DNA of 64,000 nt, from the NCBI GenBank assembly GCA_023231475.1, contig JALJEE010000137.1, positions 50,686 through 114,685 of the forward strand, in the 5' to 3' direction. Position numbers and translations under genes: made by a program. Of this stretch, positions 11,852-25,892 are shown one piece after another. The DNA is from Seison nebaliae (lineage: Eukaryota > Rotifera > Pararotatoria > Seisonacea > Seisonidae). How positions within the stretch are numbered: the first letter of the stretch is position 1; each line of letters opens with the position of its first letter. The notes below the pieces were generated by a model, which saw only the letters and a list, made by a program, of their open reading frames with translations, made no database searches and was not told where the DNA came from.

Positions 11852-14800
11852 ATATGATGATGGAATGGAGATAATGGTGAAGGAATTTCAAGAGACGATT
11901 AAACAGAAATTTTTGTTTGATGTTTTTCTTCATCTTCTTCGATTGTTGTCGATCGTTCAACATATTCTCATGAAAGTGAATGAAGATAAATTGAGAGAGA
12001 AAGATGACGTTCTTCATCTCATCAGGAATTATTTACCGTTTTATTCAGAGAATGAAGAAAATCAAATAATTGTGGAACGATTAACAAAAGATGAAATTAA
12101 ATTGAAAATTGTGGAACGAAAGAATGATCAAATAATCAATTCTCATTCGATCGTCAATTCGACAGGTGTACAACAACAATCTCAACAGAATTTAGATGGG
12201 AAATCCATTCATAAATTAACTGATACGATTCAATCAGCTTTTTTGAATACATCTCTAATGAAGAAGATTTCTCAAGATTCAAATTATCAATCGAAGAAAG
12301 CGTTGAGTTTCAATTCATTATTTAATCGACGAACATCTCAACATAACATCGCCAGTCATTTACCACTCCAATTATTATCACCTGTCAAATTGAATGGAAC
12401 GAACAAACTAGAAAAGAACGATAATGATTCCATCACCTCTATCTCATCTACCAATATCATCAATCGACGACAACAAATTCGTCAACCTCATAACAAATTA
12501 TCAACACAAACAACACAAACAACAACAACAACAACAATCCATAAGAATAAACATTCACCGTCATTAACATCGTCGACAGATGAGACAATAAAACAACGTG
12601 TCCGAATATCAGAAGCGGCAGAATTAATTTATAAAATAACGAAAAATTATTGGACGTTACCGGAATTGGGAGCGACTTATCAATCCTTACCTCATTATCA
12701 TGAAATGAAGAAGAATATTCAGAAAATTTATGAATTGTCTCGTTTACAATTGAACATCGACTATTCTCATCAATCGTTATCCTTCCGAAAATTCGTGAAA
12801 TTCCTTCAAGAAATTTTCCGTCAATTAACTTTATTTATTCGTCATATGTCGCCGAATGATGTGGGAATGATTTGCTCCGAATTAATTTCTTATTGTACAC
12901 ATCTCTTCCATATCATACCCAATTCCACCATCACTTTAATTCATCAGATGTTGTGGTCGTTAGGACATGTGTCGAATGGTCGAATTCATCTCACCCAAAT
13001 TTTGAAAAAAGCTGAGGAGAAAAATGTGGAAATATCGGGAAATTATCAAGAAGATTTATTGGATTATATCAATTCATATCACTCTTCCATTTTCGATTTG
13101 GAGAATGAATTGATGGTGAATAGTTTGATGAGATGTCAGAATGTGGGTGGAAATACATCGCCGATGTTGAAGGAAGCCATTCCGAAATTCGAAAGATTTT
13201 GTTCAAATTGTATCACATCATTTGGAACGGATATTAGACGTGACGTTTCAATTTTATCATTATTTACCGAACTTAATCGGTTTGGTATCACTTATTATGA
13301 TATTGACGTTTCTTTAAAAATCCTTCAAAATATCAATTTCCGATGGGAGAATTTGGATACTTTAATTGATCGATATTATAACCATCATTCTCTCCATAAT
13401 CATTTTAATATGTGGATTTTCGAATCTATACGGTTTTATACCGTTTTAGTTTACGATCGTCAATTGAGTCAATTCAATGAGATGAATGGGGAATTAGAAC
13501 ATTTACGAGAGAAGAAATATGACGAGAAGTTGAAAATTGAACGTGTCATTTATATCGCTCTACTCCTCCTCCATATCGGCAAGAAACAATCGAACACTTC
13601 AACTCGATTATTAGCGGAACGAATTAATTTATTAATTTTGAATGAAATGTTCATCATCCATCAACCACTCATCAATCATTCGATGACATTGTTAAATTTC
13701 TATTTATCATTAGTTGAATCCAATCATCCCACTCGTTCAACTGTTTTAGATTATAATTTACATTTAGTTTCCACCTCCCAAAAGTTGTTAAAGATTAATG
13801 AAACGAATCAAGAAGCACGATCATATCTATTGAATAATCTAATTCTCATATTTCCAGAAGCGAACGAACAAAAAGAAATGAGAATAATTTCATTATATTA
13901 TGAAATTAATCAATTATTAATTAATCATTTCATTTCAAATCATTCCGATTCAATCGATGAGAATCTTTCATTAACTCTCCATCACAAATACATTCATCAA
14001 ATGGATCGATTAAAATTGAACGATCATTTACAATTGACAATAATCGACGACATTTTAGAAGAACATTCTCCCGCTAATCCATCTTATCTGAATGAGAATT
14101 TATATGAAGATATTCAACTACTTTTCCGATCAACGACCATATTCGTCCAAAAATCGTATCATAAACTTTTCTCTTCAAATAATCAACTAAATAAATTCGA
14201 TTTCAGGAGAGCATTTCCCACCAAATTCCAATTTTTGAAGAAACTTCAAATATTTTTCAAATTGAATCAATTGGATGAAGTTGAATGGCAACATATAAAA
14301 CATTTCCAGATACTCTTCGATTTCTCTTTATTTTCCGACGAGTCGATTAATCTTCATATTCGATCTTTATCATTCAATCAATTAATCGATTTTATTAGTC
14401 AAAAGAATGTGATGGAATTTGGCAATTTGAAAAATTTGAATCAGAAAATCATCAAATATTTCAGGAAGAATTCTCATGTTATTGCCAAATTTGAAATTTC
14501 GGAAGAAGATGGATTAATTCCATTCATTCATCGTAATAAATTATGGAAATTATATTATTTCTCAATTCTCTCCCATAAGAAAGACGGGACGATATTGAAC
14601 CATCATAATTTCGATGAGAAGATCAATATCATTTTCCAATTGATCAATCTTCGTCATTCGAATCGATCGATTGAAGAAGAGAAGAAGAAGATCGACCAAT
14701 TATTAAATTACATCATCCACTCCTCTAAACTCCATGAACGATTGATGGAATTGACGGAATTATTTAATAAATCAAAATTATTTACAATTCAATTTTTGAT

Positions 14801-17800
14801 TTTGGAATATTTCGATAATTTATTCAAAACTGATTTGTTCGATGAGGAACAAATTTTATTATTTCTCATGAAATTATTAGAAATTCTCATTTCATCACAA
14901 TTCATATGGATGGAGAAGATGCATCTGACGGAAAATCATCGACAAATGATGGAAAGACGAAAAAGAGAGAATAAATTTCTAACAAATAATTTGATGTTAT
15001 CGATCAAATTGAAAATTTCTTATGAAACATTCATCGAAAAATATTTGAAAATATTAATAAAAAATGATTTTTTCATAACTGATCAAACTTCAATAAAAGA
15101 ATCGTTAATAACGATTATTAATCATTTGAATTCCATCAAACGGAGATTGAATAAATTGGTAAAATTTTCAAAAATTCCCGAAATTATTTGTCGTCTACAA
15201 ATCATAGCGATTGATGATCGATTATTAGAGAATGGAAACGATTCAAATTATCTCATCGAATGGTTCAATGAACGATTATTATGTGAGGAACCAAAAGAGG
15301 AATTGAATGAAAAGAATATTAATGGAAATTTAGATGAAATTACAAATTTATCATTATTTCTTCAACATCTCTATAAACGTCTTCAATTTCCCTTAACCGA
15401 TTATGAGTATGATGATTATTTGAAATTTGAATTGATGATAATTAAAACGATCGATTATTTCCAACCGAAATTATGTTCGATGAAAGATTTCGATATTCCC
15501 ATTCGAATTTATTCGAATTTATTCGATTATTTATTAATCCGATTGAAATTGGAGAAAATTCGAATAACATCCAATAAATCAGAAAACGGTTCAAGAATCG
15601 ATAAATATTTCCAAGAATTCATTCAATTCATCTCGTTCAATAAAGCGAATTGGATAGAACAGAATAATTTTATTTTGGTCAAATTATTCAATAAATTCTT
15701 CGACGCTTTCCACACCACATTCTCATCTTCGACTGATTCGAATAATCTGAAAATGGTACTGGAATTGACATGGGAAATTCTAATGCCATTTCTCTCCAAC
15801 GAACGATTCGATTATTTGGAAATTGATGAAATGTTTAAATTGTTAAAATATTATATGGAATTGGAAAATTATTGGTCTGTGAAATTTCCATCAATTTCTT
15901 CGTTTAAGAGAATTGGGAAATTTATCAGGAAATTTTATGGTTTCATTACTAGTCATTTCATTTATGAGAATATTGAGAGTTTGGAAGAGATAATGAAGAA
16001 TGAAAAGAGTTTAAATGAGAAATTAATTTTGAATATAACTTCGATGGATTTGGAGAAGAAAGAAACGATAAGAAATTTAATCGATTTTTATTTAATTTAT
16101 TTATATCTGGAAAAATCACCGATCAATTGTCCCTTCAATATCTTCTCCACTAATTTCCTTCTTAATGAGAAATTATATAAAAGAAATTATAAGAAATTTA
16201 TTTATTTCAACGATTCACAATTATCATCTTTATTGTTGTTGTTGTTGAGGAATCGTCATTTTATTCAAATTTTCCGTATTCCGATAACGTCTTATTATTT
16301 TCCGAAATTACTTTCAATTTCCATGAATAATTGTGAATATCGACGTCATGAAAGTTGGTATGATGAGCAAATAATTTTCACTTTATCAGAAAACGGTATT
16401 TTGGTGAATAAGATTGATATGGAATCGTCAATCGGTTTCCATGAATCATACCGTTTAATGAAAGAATATCTTCTCCAATGTAACTTGATCGGATGGCAAG
16501 ATCGTCATCATTTCGATTCGACATGGGTTGTATTATTGACATATTTCCTGAGATTTGGACGACAACGAAAAATATTTGAAAATCATGAAAAATCGGAAAA
16601 TGATGAAAATGTGAAAGAGAATGATGGTTTTGAAGAGAGGAATGTAACGAGAGCTAGACTCATTTTGATTATAAAACAATTCTCGATAATTTTATCGATT
16701 AATAATTTATCGATTTTCGATCATAATTCCTGCATTCTTCTAATTGAAGATATTTATCGAGATCTCGTCACTTGTTTCGTAAATGGTTTAGAGAAGGAAT
16801 TGATCACTATACAAATAATTCATCAAATTGTTCTTTCATTATATGATTGTCATATGATCTTTCTGAGACATAATAAGATTTGGCTCTTAAATATCGTCCA
16901 TCAATTATCGATATCACATCCCATTGTTGATGTTCTCACACAAATTTATCTCATTTCATTAAGATGTAAATTATATTTTTCAAATTTGACAAAATCATCT
17001 CTCGAGAATTATAAGGAAGAATCTGAATTATTATTATGTTCCTTAATCGGTCACATTAATCATTATGATGGTGGAACTAATACTTGCAGTTACTCCACCA
17101 TTTACCAATCGAACAATACGCCGAGAACGTTGACGTTCCGTTTGCAGGAATCGATCGATTCATGGCCGAGTAATTTGGGGAATTGTCTCCTCCAATTGAA
17201 CGTGGAAATGAGTAAGAGAATGATGAAAAATATCGATTTCAAATTCATCCTCCATGAAATGAATGGTTCAATGTTCATTCCATTAATTCATCTTCCCAAT
17301 ATCTCTAATTTATCCATCGATATCTTCTCCTCCACTTTCATCGAAATGTTCGATTGTGACGATTTATCGATGATTTTGGATATCCGATTTCAAACGTTTC
17401 TTGTCGAAGCTTTATACTCGTCCATCCTCCCAATAATTTTCAATAATCCAACGGAAATTTATACCGCCATTATGATGAGTACATTTGATATGATCAATGA
17501 ATCCAATTCTGCCACATCGTTTCGGATCGATGTGAAAACGGTTATTTCTGATAAACATCTTCTCATCAATTTATTGAGATTATCTATCAAATTTATTCAA
17601 TTTCTGAAAGATTATATGAAGAATCATTCATCCGTTACGATTAGTACGAATAATTTTCCATTTCAAGCATCCACTTTATCCACCAAATCCTCTTCGTTAC
17701 ATCATTCATTATTCAATCATTTTGTGAAAGAAATTAATTCAAATTTATGTTTCCATTTACTCGTTCGACTCATTTTCCACATTTCACTTTATGTTATCGA

Positions 17801-18796
17801 TAAATTGAAATATTATGATGTGGAATTGGAGACTCAATTGATTAATGGAATCGAAAGAATTATCGATCTCTATCCATCATATTTGAATTGGACGGATGTC
17901 AATTTCCTTTATCGTCAAATGCAACATTATGAGAGTCGAATGAGTTCTATCACTTTATATCGACAATTAAATTTAACTTTCATCCATCTCATTCATCAAT
18001 TGGAGGAGAGAAATTATCTTTCGTCAAATTCTTCAAATTCATCAAATTCTTCCTCATCCTCATCAATTATGGAGAATTTATTTCATAATAAACAACAATC
18101 AGATGAAGATATATTTCAGGAAAAGATGTCGATGGATAACCATCAAATTATTAGGAATATGGAAAATATCGGAATTTGTCTTGAAGTTCAATCGAATATT
18201 TTCAATTTATTTAAAATCGCTTTCGGTTCACTTAAAAATCATTTCCCCTTAAATCGAAGAGAAAAGACAATTCTCAAAACTTATCTCGTTCAATCTTTCT
18301 TTCATTATCTACCAATTCCGGCCGTTTACAACAAATTCATTCACGAACTTCTCGTCGCACTTTCCGGTGAATCGAATAATCGATGGAAATGGATTCATTC
18401 CACTTTATTGATGTTATTCAAAGAACTTAATCAAATGAATAATAAGAATGAAGTCGTTCTAAATTATCGTCAATGGTTATTATGTTCCATTGAAAACTTA
18501 ACTACTTTCCATTTGACTGATAATATCAAATTGATTATTTCAACTCTCTTCCTCGTTTCGGTAACGACAAATGAGAAATTGAGGAATTTATCAACTTCCT
18601 TTATACTCTCACAAAAGAATGAAATAAATTTAAATCATCTTCTCTACAATTCATTTCTCCAATTCTCTTCGAAGGTTCTTTTTTTCCATCATCATTTCCA
18701 TTTATCATTTCCATTAATCATAAGATGAATTCCAAAGAAGACAAAGAACGTTTAAATGAGTGTTGGAAGAAATATTACACAATGATCAAGAAGTAA
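8224..18796 (+). CDS. HTT: Huntingtin (HEAT-repeat scaffold), almost all in one 10.1-kb exon
   Basis: Exons 8224-8303, 8368-8463, 8531-18674 and 18725-18796 encode about 3463 aa (human HTT 3144). Huntingtin is a HEAT-repeat scaffold for vesicle transport, autophagy and other complexes. Assignment rests on several collinear blocks that I matched to the human protein from memory: NSNIRLCTNELFDRFV near residue 90; LPHYHEMKKNIQKIY then NDVGMICSELISYC near 1450-1510; IGWQDRHHFDSTWVVLL near 2711 (human LGWTSRTQFEETWATLL); and near 3313 SFFHYLPIPAVYNKF (human QFLDDFFPPQDIMNKV), with VLNYRQWLLCSIENLT after it. There is no poly-Gln or Pro-rich N-terminus; instead there is an Asp/Glu tract (665-683), a poly-Asn tract (1150-1166) and Ser-rich linkers where human HTT has disordered loops. 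Undetected in-frame mini-introns could exist in the big exon. Confidence 0.86.
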
Positions 18797-18942
18797 AGTT
18801 TCTTTTAAAAAAAATTATTTTCTATTTATCAGTTCGCGAAATTTAAATAAGATTTAAAAAAACTTTCAAAATTTTTGATCGATTCCATTTGATTTATTAT
18901 ATAAAGATTCTTGTTAATTATTATTTATCAGAAATAAATTAA

Positions 18943-20643
18943 TTACGGTTGCCACACATTATTGAATGGACATCCCGTTAAACGAATCGCAGTAAGACAT
19001 GATTCCTGAAACGACGTCGGACCACTAAATCCGATTAATGTCGAAGATTTTTCTTCAAGAAATTCCTCAAGAAATTTCTTCGGTTCTCTCCGTTCTCCAT
19101 AAAATGAGAAATGTTCATTAAATTTTTCCAGTTTGATTCCTTCTCGTATCGTTCCGGTAAAACAGACACATAATTTCCCATTGAATTCCTCCATCAAATC
19201 GGCAATTGTTGGAATGAAAATAACATTATCTGTTTCCTTAAAATAAATCATGAAATTCACGTTCAATTGTTTCGGCGTTTCAATTTGATTTTTCAAAAAA
19301 TACAAAAGTCGAACCATCGGTAGAATTCCGGTACCGGCACCAAATAAAAAGAAATTTTTAAAATTGAGAAAAAATTCTTCGGTCTGTTTCGATGGAATCG
19401 GATCACTAATATGGAATTTCATATCATCATTTGATGACATTTGTTTCGGTAATTGTTTAGTGAAGATTCCGTCATCATAATATTTGACGATTAGAGGAAG
19501 TCGTTTGAAACCGTTTGATGGTTCTTCCATCGATTCATTAAGTAGTTGTTCAACGAATTCCAATGGAACAGGTGTATAGGGACGTGCGATGGTAGGCAAG
19601 GAATGTGACTGAATATTCATCCTCAATTTCGTATGATATGGGAAATTTAAGTGAAAATATTCATTCTCTTGTGCAATTTGAAAAATGAGCAGATAAATAT
19701 TTGGTGTCAATTCTTTCAATAACTCGAGTCGAACTAAACGAAATAAAAGATGATTCGTATCAGAAACATGATTGAGAGCATAAGATATCGATATCGATTG
19801 TTTCTCCAATTGATGTTCTAACTAGAGAAAATAATTAGAAAATTAGAAAATTTGAAATTTTTAAACTTTTTCATCTTTTTCCAATTTTAAATCAATAAAT
19901 CGATGATCGATATCGATTGTCGATTCTCTTAATTTGAATGGAGTGGATAATTGGAAGAGGAAACGAAGTAAATATTGTTTGGATTTTAGTGTGACTAAAT
20001 AGGCAGTGGAATTTGCAGATGCGATTTCGTTGAATTTAAGAAAGATATTTTTATATAACTGATTCGATCGTATAGAAGGAATTGAGGAGACTTTGTCGAT
20101 ACAAATTATAAAATTTTTATTACGTTCATTAAATTTCGTTTTTGAAATTAGGAAATTTAATCGTACAATTCCATCAATTTTCTCAAACCACCATTCTTCC
20201 ACTTCGATCAATTTCTGTCGTTCCTGTAATTGCTTATTTGACGTCTGTCGATGGTTTCCCACGCAAATATCAAGCGGTGACAACAACATACTCTTATTCT
20301 TCTTTTCCAATTTTCCAATCAATAATTTATCGATTATACGTGAAGCATTCACCCATGGATGTGCTTGCATGAACAATTGTGTGGCATCAATTCCCGCACC
20401 TCTCATAATAATATCGACACCTCCCGGATGACAGCTGATATAACTAGTGATATCATAAACATTCCCTCCCAGACTTATCCAACAGTCGTCTTGACTGTTG
20501 TGTCGCGCTAATTCTTCCTCAGAAATTCCACCTATTAGCGTCTTCTTTTCAACTTCGGCTGATTTCCGATTCCAAACATTCCAATTCACTTTTCTCGGCA
20601 TCTCACATTTAGTTGAAACTAATAATTTGAATTTCTTAAACAT
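18943..20643 (-). CDS. CYB5R4: Cytochrome b5 reductase 4 (Ncb5or)
   Basis: Two exons (20643-19867, 19821-18943; 45-nt GTT intron) give 551 aa, close to human CYB5R4 (521). Domain order is that of Ncb5or. A cytochrome b5 domain (about 38-118) has the first heme ligand in CHPGG and the second in QAHPWVN. A p23/CS-like domain (about 150-260) follows, then a ferredoxin-reductase domain with FAD motif RPYTPV, NAD-site GAGTGILPM and a terminal GFSGPTSFQES. The family is a soluble, ER-associated NAD(P)H haem reductase linked to fatty-acid desaturation and ER redox. The short N-terminus, with a W-containing motif (NWNVWNR) before the b5 domain, matches the conserved DWIRL element. It is convergent with huntingtin (146 bp between stops) and divergent from nicalin. 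Confidence 0.92.
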
Positions 20644-21636
20644 GAGCTAATATGAGAAATCTATTTATAGGAAGTTGATGTTATCAATAAAGTTGGATAT
20701 ACTATTAGAATTTGCATTAATATTATAGGATTGGACCTTCAATTAGACATCTAATAAATATATGGTGACTAAACCATCCTTCTTTCCATTATGAAGTTAT
20801 TTGATGATTTATATTAAAAGAAACTTCCTCTATTTTATATAATTATTTGGTGCCGATATTAGATGTTGAAGAAATTTGTTTTCCAATAACATTCTCTCCA
20901 AATTCAACATTTTCTAGACATCTTAACGTTTCTATTTTCCAATAAACTTTAATTCATTTTCAATTTATTTATAAAATTTGATTTTATCAAAACTCTCAAC
21001 ATATGAGAACATTCTCTCAATGTTGAGCTGATAAGACATACAACATAATAACCATAAGAAATCGATAAACAATCACAAAACATGTTTATGTAAATAAAAT
21101 ATTAACGATGTGTTTATTCGTGTTTCAATTCACTTCATATTCACCCAGTTAATTGTTTTTCAACTTTTAGTTCAGATAAAATTTTACTAATTGTAGCTAC
21201 ATAGAAATTTCTTCAAATAAAATTTCTTTTGAATAAAATTTCTTTTGAATAAAATTTTTTTTGAATAAAATTTCTTTTGAATAAAAAACAATCTAATTCA
21301 AGATAATTTTTTAAGAATAAATATATATTTATCAACATAGCAAAACTGTATTCTTTCTTCTACTAAAAAACAGAAAAAAAAACTGAAAATAAATAATATA
21401 TCGATAATTATAATTATTGAGAAATGATCAGAGATACAGAGAAATGCATCGACGGAAAATTATTGTCGCAAAATAACGAGGGAACAGATGGAAAGAATGA
21501 GATAGAACATAAAATGATGTGGAGTCTCGTTTAAACTTCTTTCACGATAAAAAGGAGGCTTTTGATTTTGAAAGGAAATCTGAAATTCCACAATCTTCTA
21601 TTTGCACTCTGTTCTTCTCACGTTTGTTCGTAGAAG
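20644..21636. other. Divergent intergenic region CYB5R4 / nicalin
   Basis: About 1 kb between two head-to-head genes, so it must hold both promoters. Very AT-rich. It contains a short tandem repeat (separate entry) and a direct TATA-like run near 21317-21330. An in-frame leader upstream of the nicalin ATG has coding-like stretches, but I do not support a gene there. Confidence 0.45.
21204..21287. repeat. Short tandem repeat, 16-17 bp unit
   Basis: The unit GAATAAAATTTCTTTT is repeated about five times with small changes (one copy has extra T). Simple slippage-type repeat in the CYB5R4/nicalin spacer; no function inferred. Confidence 0.8.
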
Positions 21637-23937
21637 ATGTTGGATTTGGCACATGGGAAAACCGTGTCAACATTCTTCGATGTCATAGGAATGGATGGAA
21701 AGTTGTGTTTCAATTTCCATTATGTTTCCTCAGTTCTTTTCTCCATCATTTTTTTGATGTGTATCTCAAAGAATATGGTGTATGCAGCGGAAGATTTTCA
21801 TGCGTACGCCGGTCAGCGTTTTGAATTAAACGGAATAATTTATGGAGCAGAGCAGCATTCGTTTGATGCTGAAGTCAAATCGATCGCATTATCGTCAATG
21901 ACGATTCTGGGAAATTTGACGAAGTCTTTGGAGAAAATTAATATTCTTCAGAAAGTTCTGTTGGTTCGATTGGATGAAGATTTTGTGACGAATTCAATTC
22001 TCACAAAATTATTCCAACGAGAAATCGCCGCAATAATTTTCATTATTCCAAAAAGATCAATGGCATTTTCTCAAGTTGAATTTTCAATATTTATAGAAAA
22101 ACAATTATTTATTCGATTATTTTAGAGATTATATTCGATTGAGAATATGTTTTTACGATCGAATCACAAAATTCCTATTTTGACATTATTCGAAGATTCG
22201 AATAATATTATGGACATCTTCTCCAAACATCAATTGAATATCCATCTGAACGGAAATAAACAATCACTTTATCAATGTTTATATTTTAAATAATTTATTT
22301 TTAATTATTCATTTAATTTAATTTAGTAATTGGAAATGCAATTCAAAATACGGATATGTTACAATTCAAAGCGACACCTCAAATTGCGAGTGGGAAAAAG
22401 AAAACGACAAATATTCATATGAGAAATTTATGGGCGAGACAATCGGCTGATTATATTGTTCAAAGTCTTCCAACAATTCTCATTGTTACTTCATACGATT
22501 CCAATGGATTATTTCCAGTTACAACATAATTTCTTTTGGAATGATTTATCATTATTTTTCAGACGATATCCGTCGGTGCTGATTCAACTGCCTCATCAAT
22601 TGCTTCGTCGATGGAATTGGCGAGAATTTTATGGAAATATTTCAAAAATCCCAAATTCGCTCCCACTTTCAATGTCGTCTTCCTGTATAGTGCTGCTGGC
22701 AAATTGAATTACATAGGAACTGATAAATGGTTGGAAGCTCAAACGCCAAGTTCATTTTTTTATTTTAAAAATTAAAAAATTCTCTTTTAAAAATTCAAAA
22801 TTTTTTTTCAGAAATTTCCGATTTGATGAGAAAACCAGCATTAATCATCTGTCTAGATGCGATAGGGAAAGGTGATAAAATGTATGCACACATCCCCAAA
22901 CAATACAGTAACGATAAATTAGGATATCGATTTATTCAAGTTCTATATCTTTCATATCTCAATTATCATATGTCAATTATCATATCTCAAAATGTTTATT
23001 TTTAGTATTTGAAAGAGGAATATGATGACGAGAATTCGGAGGAATCGATCGAAGTTATAAAGAAAGTTCGAATTAGTGAAATTATGTGGGAGCATGAACA
23101 ATTCATCAAACATAAATTTATGGCGATGACTTTATCACATTTTTCAACAGCTTCCGAATCTATCTCACATCGAGCTACAATTACCGATACTCTGTTAGAA
23201 TTCCTGAAATATTCTTAATTTTTCAAATTTCAATATTATTTATTTGAAATGTTTAGGGAGAAAATTGAGAAGAAGAATCATGCGAAACATACTCAAAAAA
23301 TATTGAGAAGTTTATTGAAGATTATGACGAAACAGAACTGGGAAAACGATATCGATCAATTGTTCTCTGAAGCGGTTTAATTTTTGAAATTTTTCAATTT
23401 TTAATGAAATTGAAATTTTAATGAAAATCTTCTTCTATTAATCCAGAAAGTTGACGAAGATAATCTTAGTCAATTAATGGAGATGTTAACGGCTGAGTCG
23501 AGAGAACAATTGAAATTTGTTGATGTGAATAATCAAAATCAGAAATTGGACGGAATTTTATCGATAATCGAAAATTATCTTTCGAAATATTCCCATGAAA
23601 CAAATAAACAGAAATTTATGTTCTCTTCACTCTCTTTTCATTCATCATCATCCAAAATAATTTTATTTGTCTTTTAGTGTTAATGATGTTTCGTATTATG
23701 ACGGTGGAAATTATCATATTTCCGTTTACCAGAAAAAATCGGCGGTTTTCGACTTACTTTGTGGAATTTGTATTTTGGGATTGTTGGGAATAATTTATTT
23801 GTATTTGACAGTTAAATTCTCTTTCTTTCAGTTATTAACTGACAATCATTTTTGAATAATTCTTTTTTTCTTTACAGAAAATCAACGACCGTCTCATTGA
23901 TCATTTATCTTCGTTCTATCATGAAAAGACACATTAA
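21637..23937 (+). CDS. NCLN: Nicalin (ER membrane Nodal-modulator complex subunit)
   Basis: Ten exons, all phases consistent, 588 aa (human 563): 21637-22074, 22126-22276, 22327-22517, 22563-22749, 22812-22939, 23006-23193, 23257-23374, 23447-23619, 23678-23810, 23878-23937. Nicalin has an aminopeptidase/transferrin-receptor fold without catalysis. It works with NOMO and TMEM147 in the ER translocon-associated PAT/back-of-Sec61 machinery. Seen: an N-terminal hydrophobic anchor (about 25-48), a lumenal domain with VGADSTASSIASSMELAR (human LGADSNGSGVSVLLELAR), SAAGKLNYIGTDKWLE (human SGGGKFNYQGTKRWLE), the LSHFSTASES block and a C-terminal TM helix after the conserved SAVFDLL. All nine introns (45-72 nt) start GTT. 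Confidence 0.93.
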
Positions 23938-24202
23938 TTCGAAAGAATATTATTCTTTTTTCTAATATTCAATCCTTATTTATTTTCAAACCGTTTTATT
24001 TATCTGTTTCCCTCCTTCGTTTCCCCCTCATCATTATTTCTCCAGTCAAATTTATCAACTGAATTTAATTCTCTTTTTTTTTTTTTTGAAAATTCATTAA
24101 CAAAAATATCCTAAAATGAAATCTTTGCAAAGACAAATTAGATTATTCACTTAATTTCAGATACTCTCAAATAATTTTACTCAGATAATCAGAATTAAAA
24201 TT

Positions 24203-24406
24203 ATGGGATTTGCAACGGTTTTTGCTTTAACCGCAGGATTAGGCTTATTATGTATCATTCTTCTCATAGTCGTCATTGTTCGTGTGTGGACACATATGGA
24301 AACAGAATTAGATATTATTGCCACGACGGAAATGACAATTTCGACGGTGGAAAGATGTACATTCTTATTAAGACAATTAGCCAACGAGAATTTGAGACAA
24401 ATGTAG
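24203..24406 (+). CDS. Small single-pass membrane protein, unrecognised
   Basis: 67 aa: an N-terminal hydrophobic helix (residues about 4-28, GLGLLCIILLIVVIVRVW) followed by an amphipathic, Thr/Glu-rich segment ending in LANENLRQM. The pattern of one helix plus a short acidic helix loosely recalls the N-terminal domain of nematode cuticle collagens, but no Gly-X-Y repeat follows in any frame, so I do not call it a collagen. An intron joining it to a second open frame (to about 24513) is possible and not resolved. The opposite strand is also open but looks like an antisense shadow. Confidence 0.4.
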   Translation: MGFATVFALTAGLGLLCIILLIVVIVRVWTHMETELDIIATTEMTISTVERCTFLLRQLANENLRQM

Positions 24407-24598
24407 CCGATGGAAATGTTGTCGTGAAAGAAACGGAAAAACAAAATGATTTTGATATCCGAAATGATTTTTGTTCATATTACCATGGAAATCAAGGCTA
24501 CCGTTTGGGCTAATCGATAAGATTATGTTTAACTTTGTTTTGTTTCTTTTAAAAGAGAAGAAATTTCAAAGAATTTTCCGTTTCTCCATCTTCATTTC

Positions 24599-25525
24599 AT
24601 GTCTGGTCAAATTAAAGTTATTTCACCTTTTATTTCTTTCGTTGATTTTCGATTGAAGCTCCCTCGTTTATCTACCGCTTATAGGAGACATTTGACATGT
24701 CAAAATGATAATGTTCGAATATATCCAGACTCTCTCATTATCGATGAGCCTTCAGAATCCTTAAAACTTGCTTATCAGCCATCCATCGATTTATCCTTGT
24801 ATAATTTCCGTTCTGAAAAAAATAAAAAAATTCCAAAAATTCTAACGGAAACTATTAAGGAAGAGAATAAATTTAAAGATGTTCCTCCGACTAAACCTTC
24901 ATTTGAAAATGTTCATTCAAATAAAAATGAGAAAAAATCTCAAAGTTTTGTTGTTCCCAAAAAAATAAAATATAGTGAAAGTGCACACTCAATTTTCCAA
25001 AATACGAAATTTGAAGATTATAAACAACCGTGTTTTAGAGACGTTTCTTTTACTCCATTTTTCATATTTTACTCCTCTCATAATATTTAGTTAATTCCAA
25101 ATGACGAATTTAAATATATCGGAAAAGAAAATTTCAATAATTTCCCTCAGAAATCAGATCCAATTAAATTGGCGAAGAAAGGAATTCGAACAAGTTTTTT
25201 TTTCTTCTTCTTATTTGCAGTATCAACCTTTTAGTTTATGGATCATCTGCTCCAAAATTCCGAAGTGTTTCCAAATCGGAGAGACATGAAGTGAAAAGTT
25301 CAAATTATTTCTCGAAAAGGAACGACCAGTGGGAAAAGGATCTTTTCCTCCCCAAATTGAATTATCCAGAACAATCAAAAGAATTTTCAGTTTTCGAATT
25401 TTCCGTTTTTCAAATCTCTTTAATTATTCTTCAAATAGCGTTATCGAAAACGACATCGGTCGACATATGATGCGTTCTTAGATCGGGTAGCACAAAAACT
25501 TAATCTGAAATTATCAGATGAATAA
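24599..25525 (+). CDS. Unrecognised basic protein, four exons
   Basis: Exons 24599-25042, 25091-25193, 25235-25389 and 25439-25525 join in phase into 262 aa. I do not recognise the family. Seen: a hydrophobic start that could be a poor signal or anchor, then a Lys/Ser/Pro-rich disordered body, and a basic, helical C-terminus (RYRKRHRSTYDAFLDRVAQK). Introns of 48, 41 and 49 nt all start GTT, like those of the homology-supported neighbours, and this is the main support that the chain is real. An upstream exon is possible because the first 25 residues look unlike the rest. Confidence 0.5.
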
Positions 25526-25892
25526 AAATTTTGGAATTATTGTTGATAATTTATTTATTATTAAATCAACATTATTATATTAAATTTATACAATCACAAT
25601 TTAATTTTTTCATGTATAACAACACAATAAGACACAATAATATATTTATATTAGAAATTCGATTTTTAAATAAATTTTAATTTCGAATTTTTATCTGGTA
25701 ATAATAACGAGAAGTAATAATAAGGAATTTTGGAGGAGTATAATTTGATTTGAATGAAAAATTTTGTTTTAGAAATTGTCATCTACATATTTAACGGATT
25801 CGTCATCAGAGAAGATTAGAGAATTAAATTAAAGATTTTTATTAAAAATGAAATAGAACATTTTTTCTTTTCTTTTTATTTCGTTAAATATT

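Noticed and set aside
21519-21824. 101-codon frame overlapping the start of nicalin
   Set aside because: Overlaps nicalin exon 1 in another frame; nicalin is supported by full-length homology.
24181-24444. 87-codon minus-strand frame with hydrophobic segment
   Set aside because: Fully overlaps the + strand membrane peptide and has no independent support; one of the two must be a shadow and the + frame has the better start and length.
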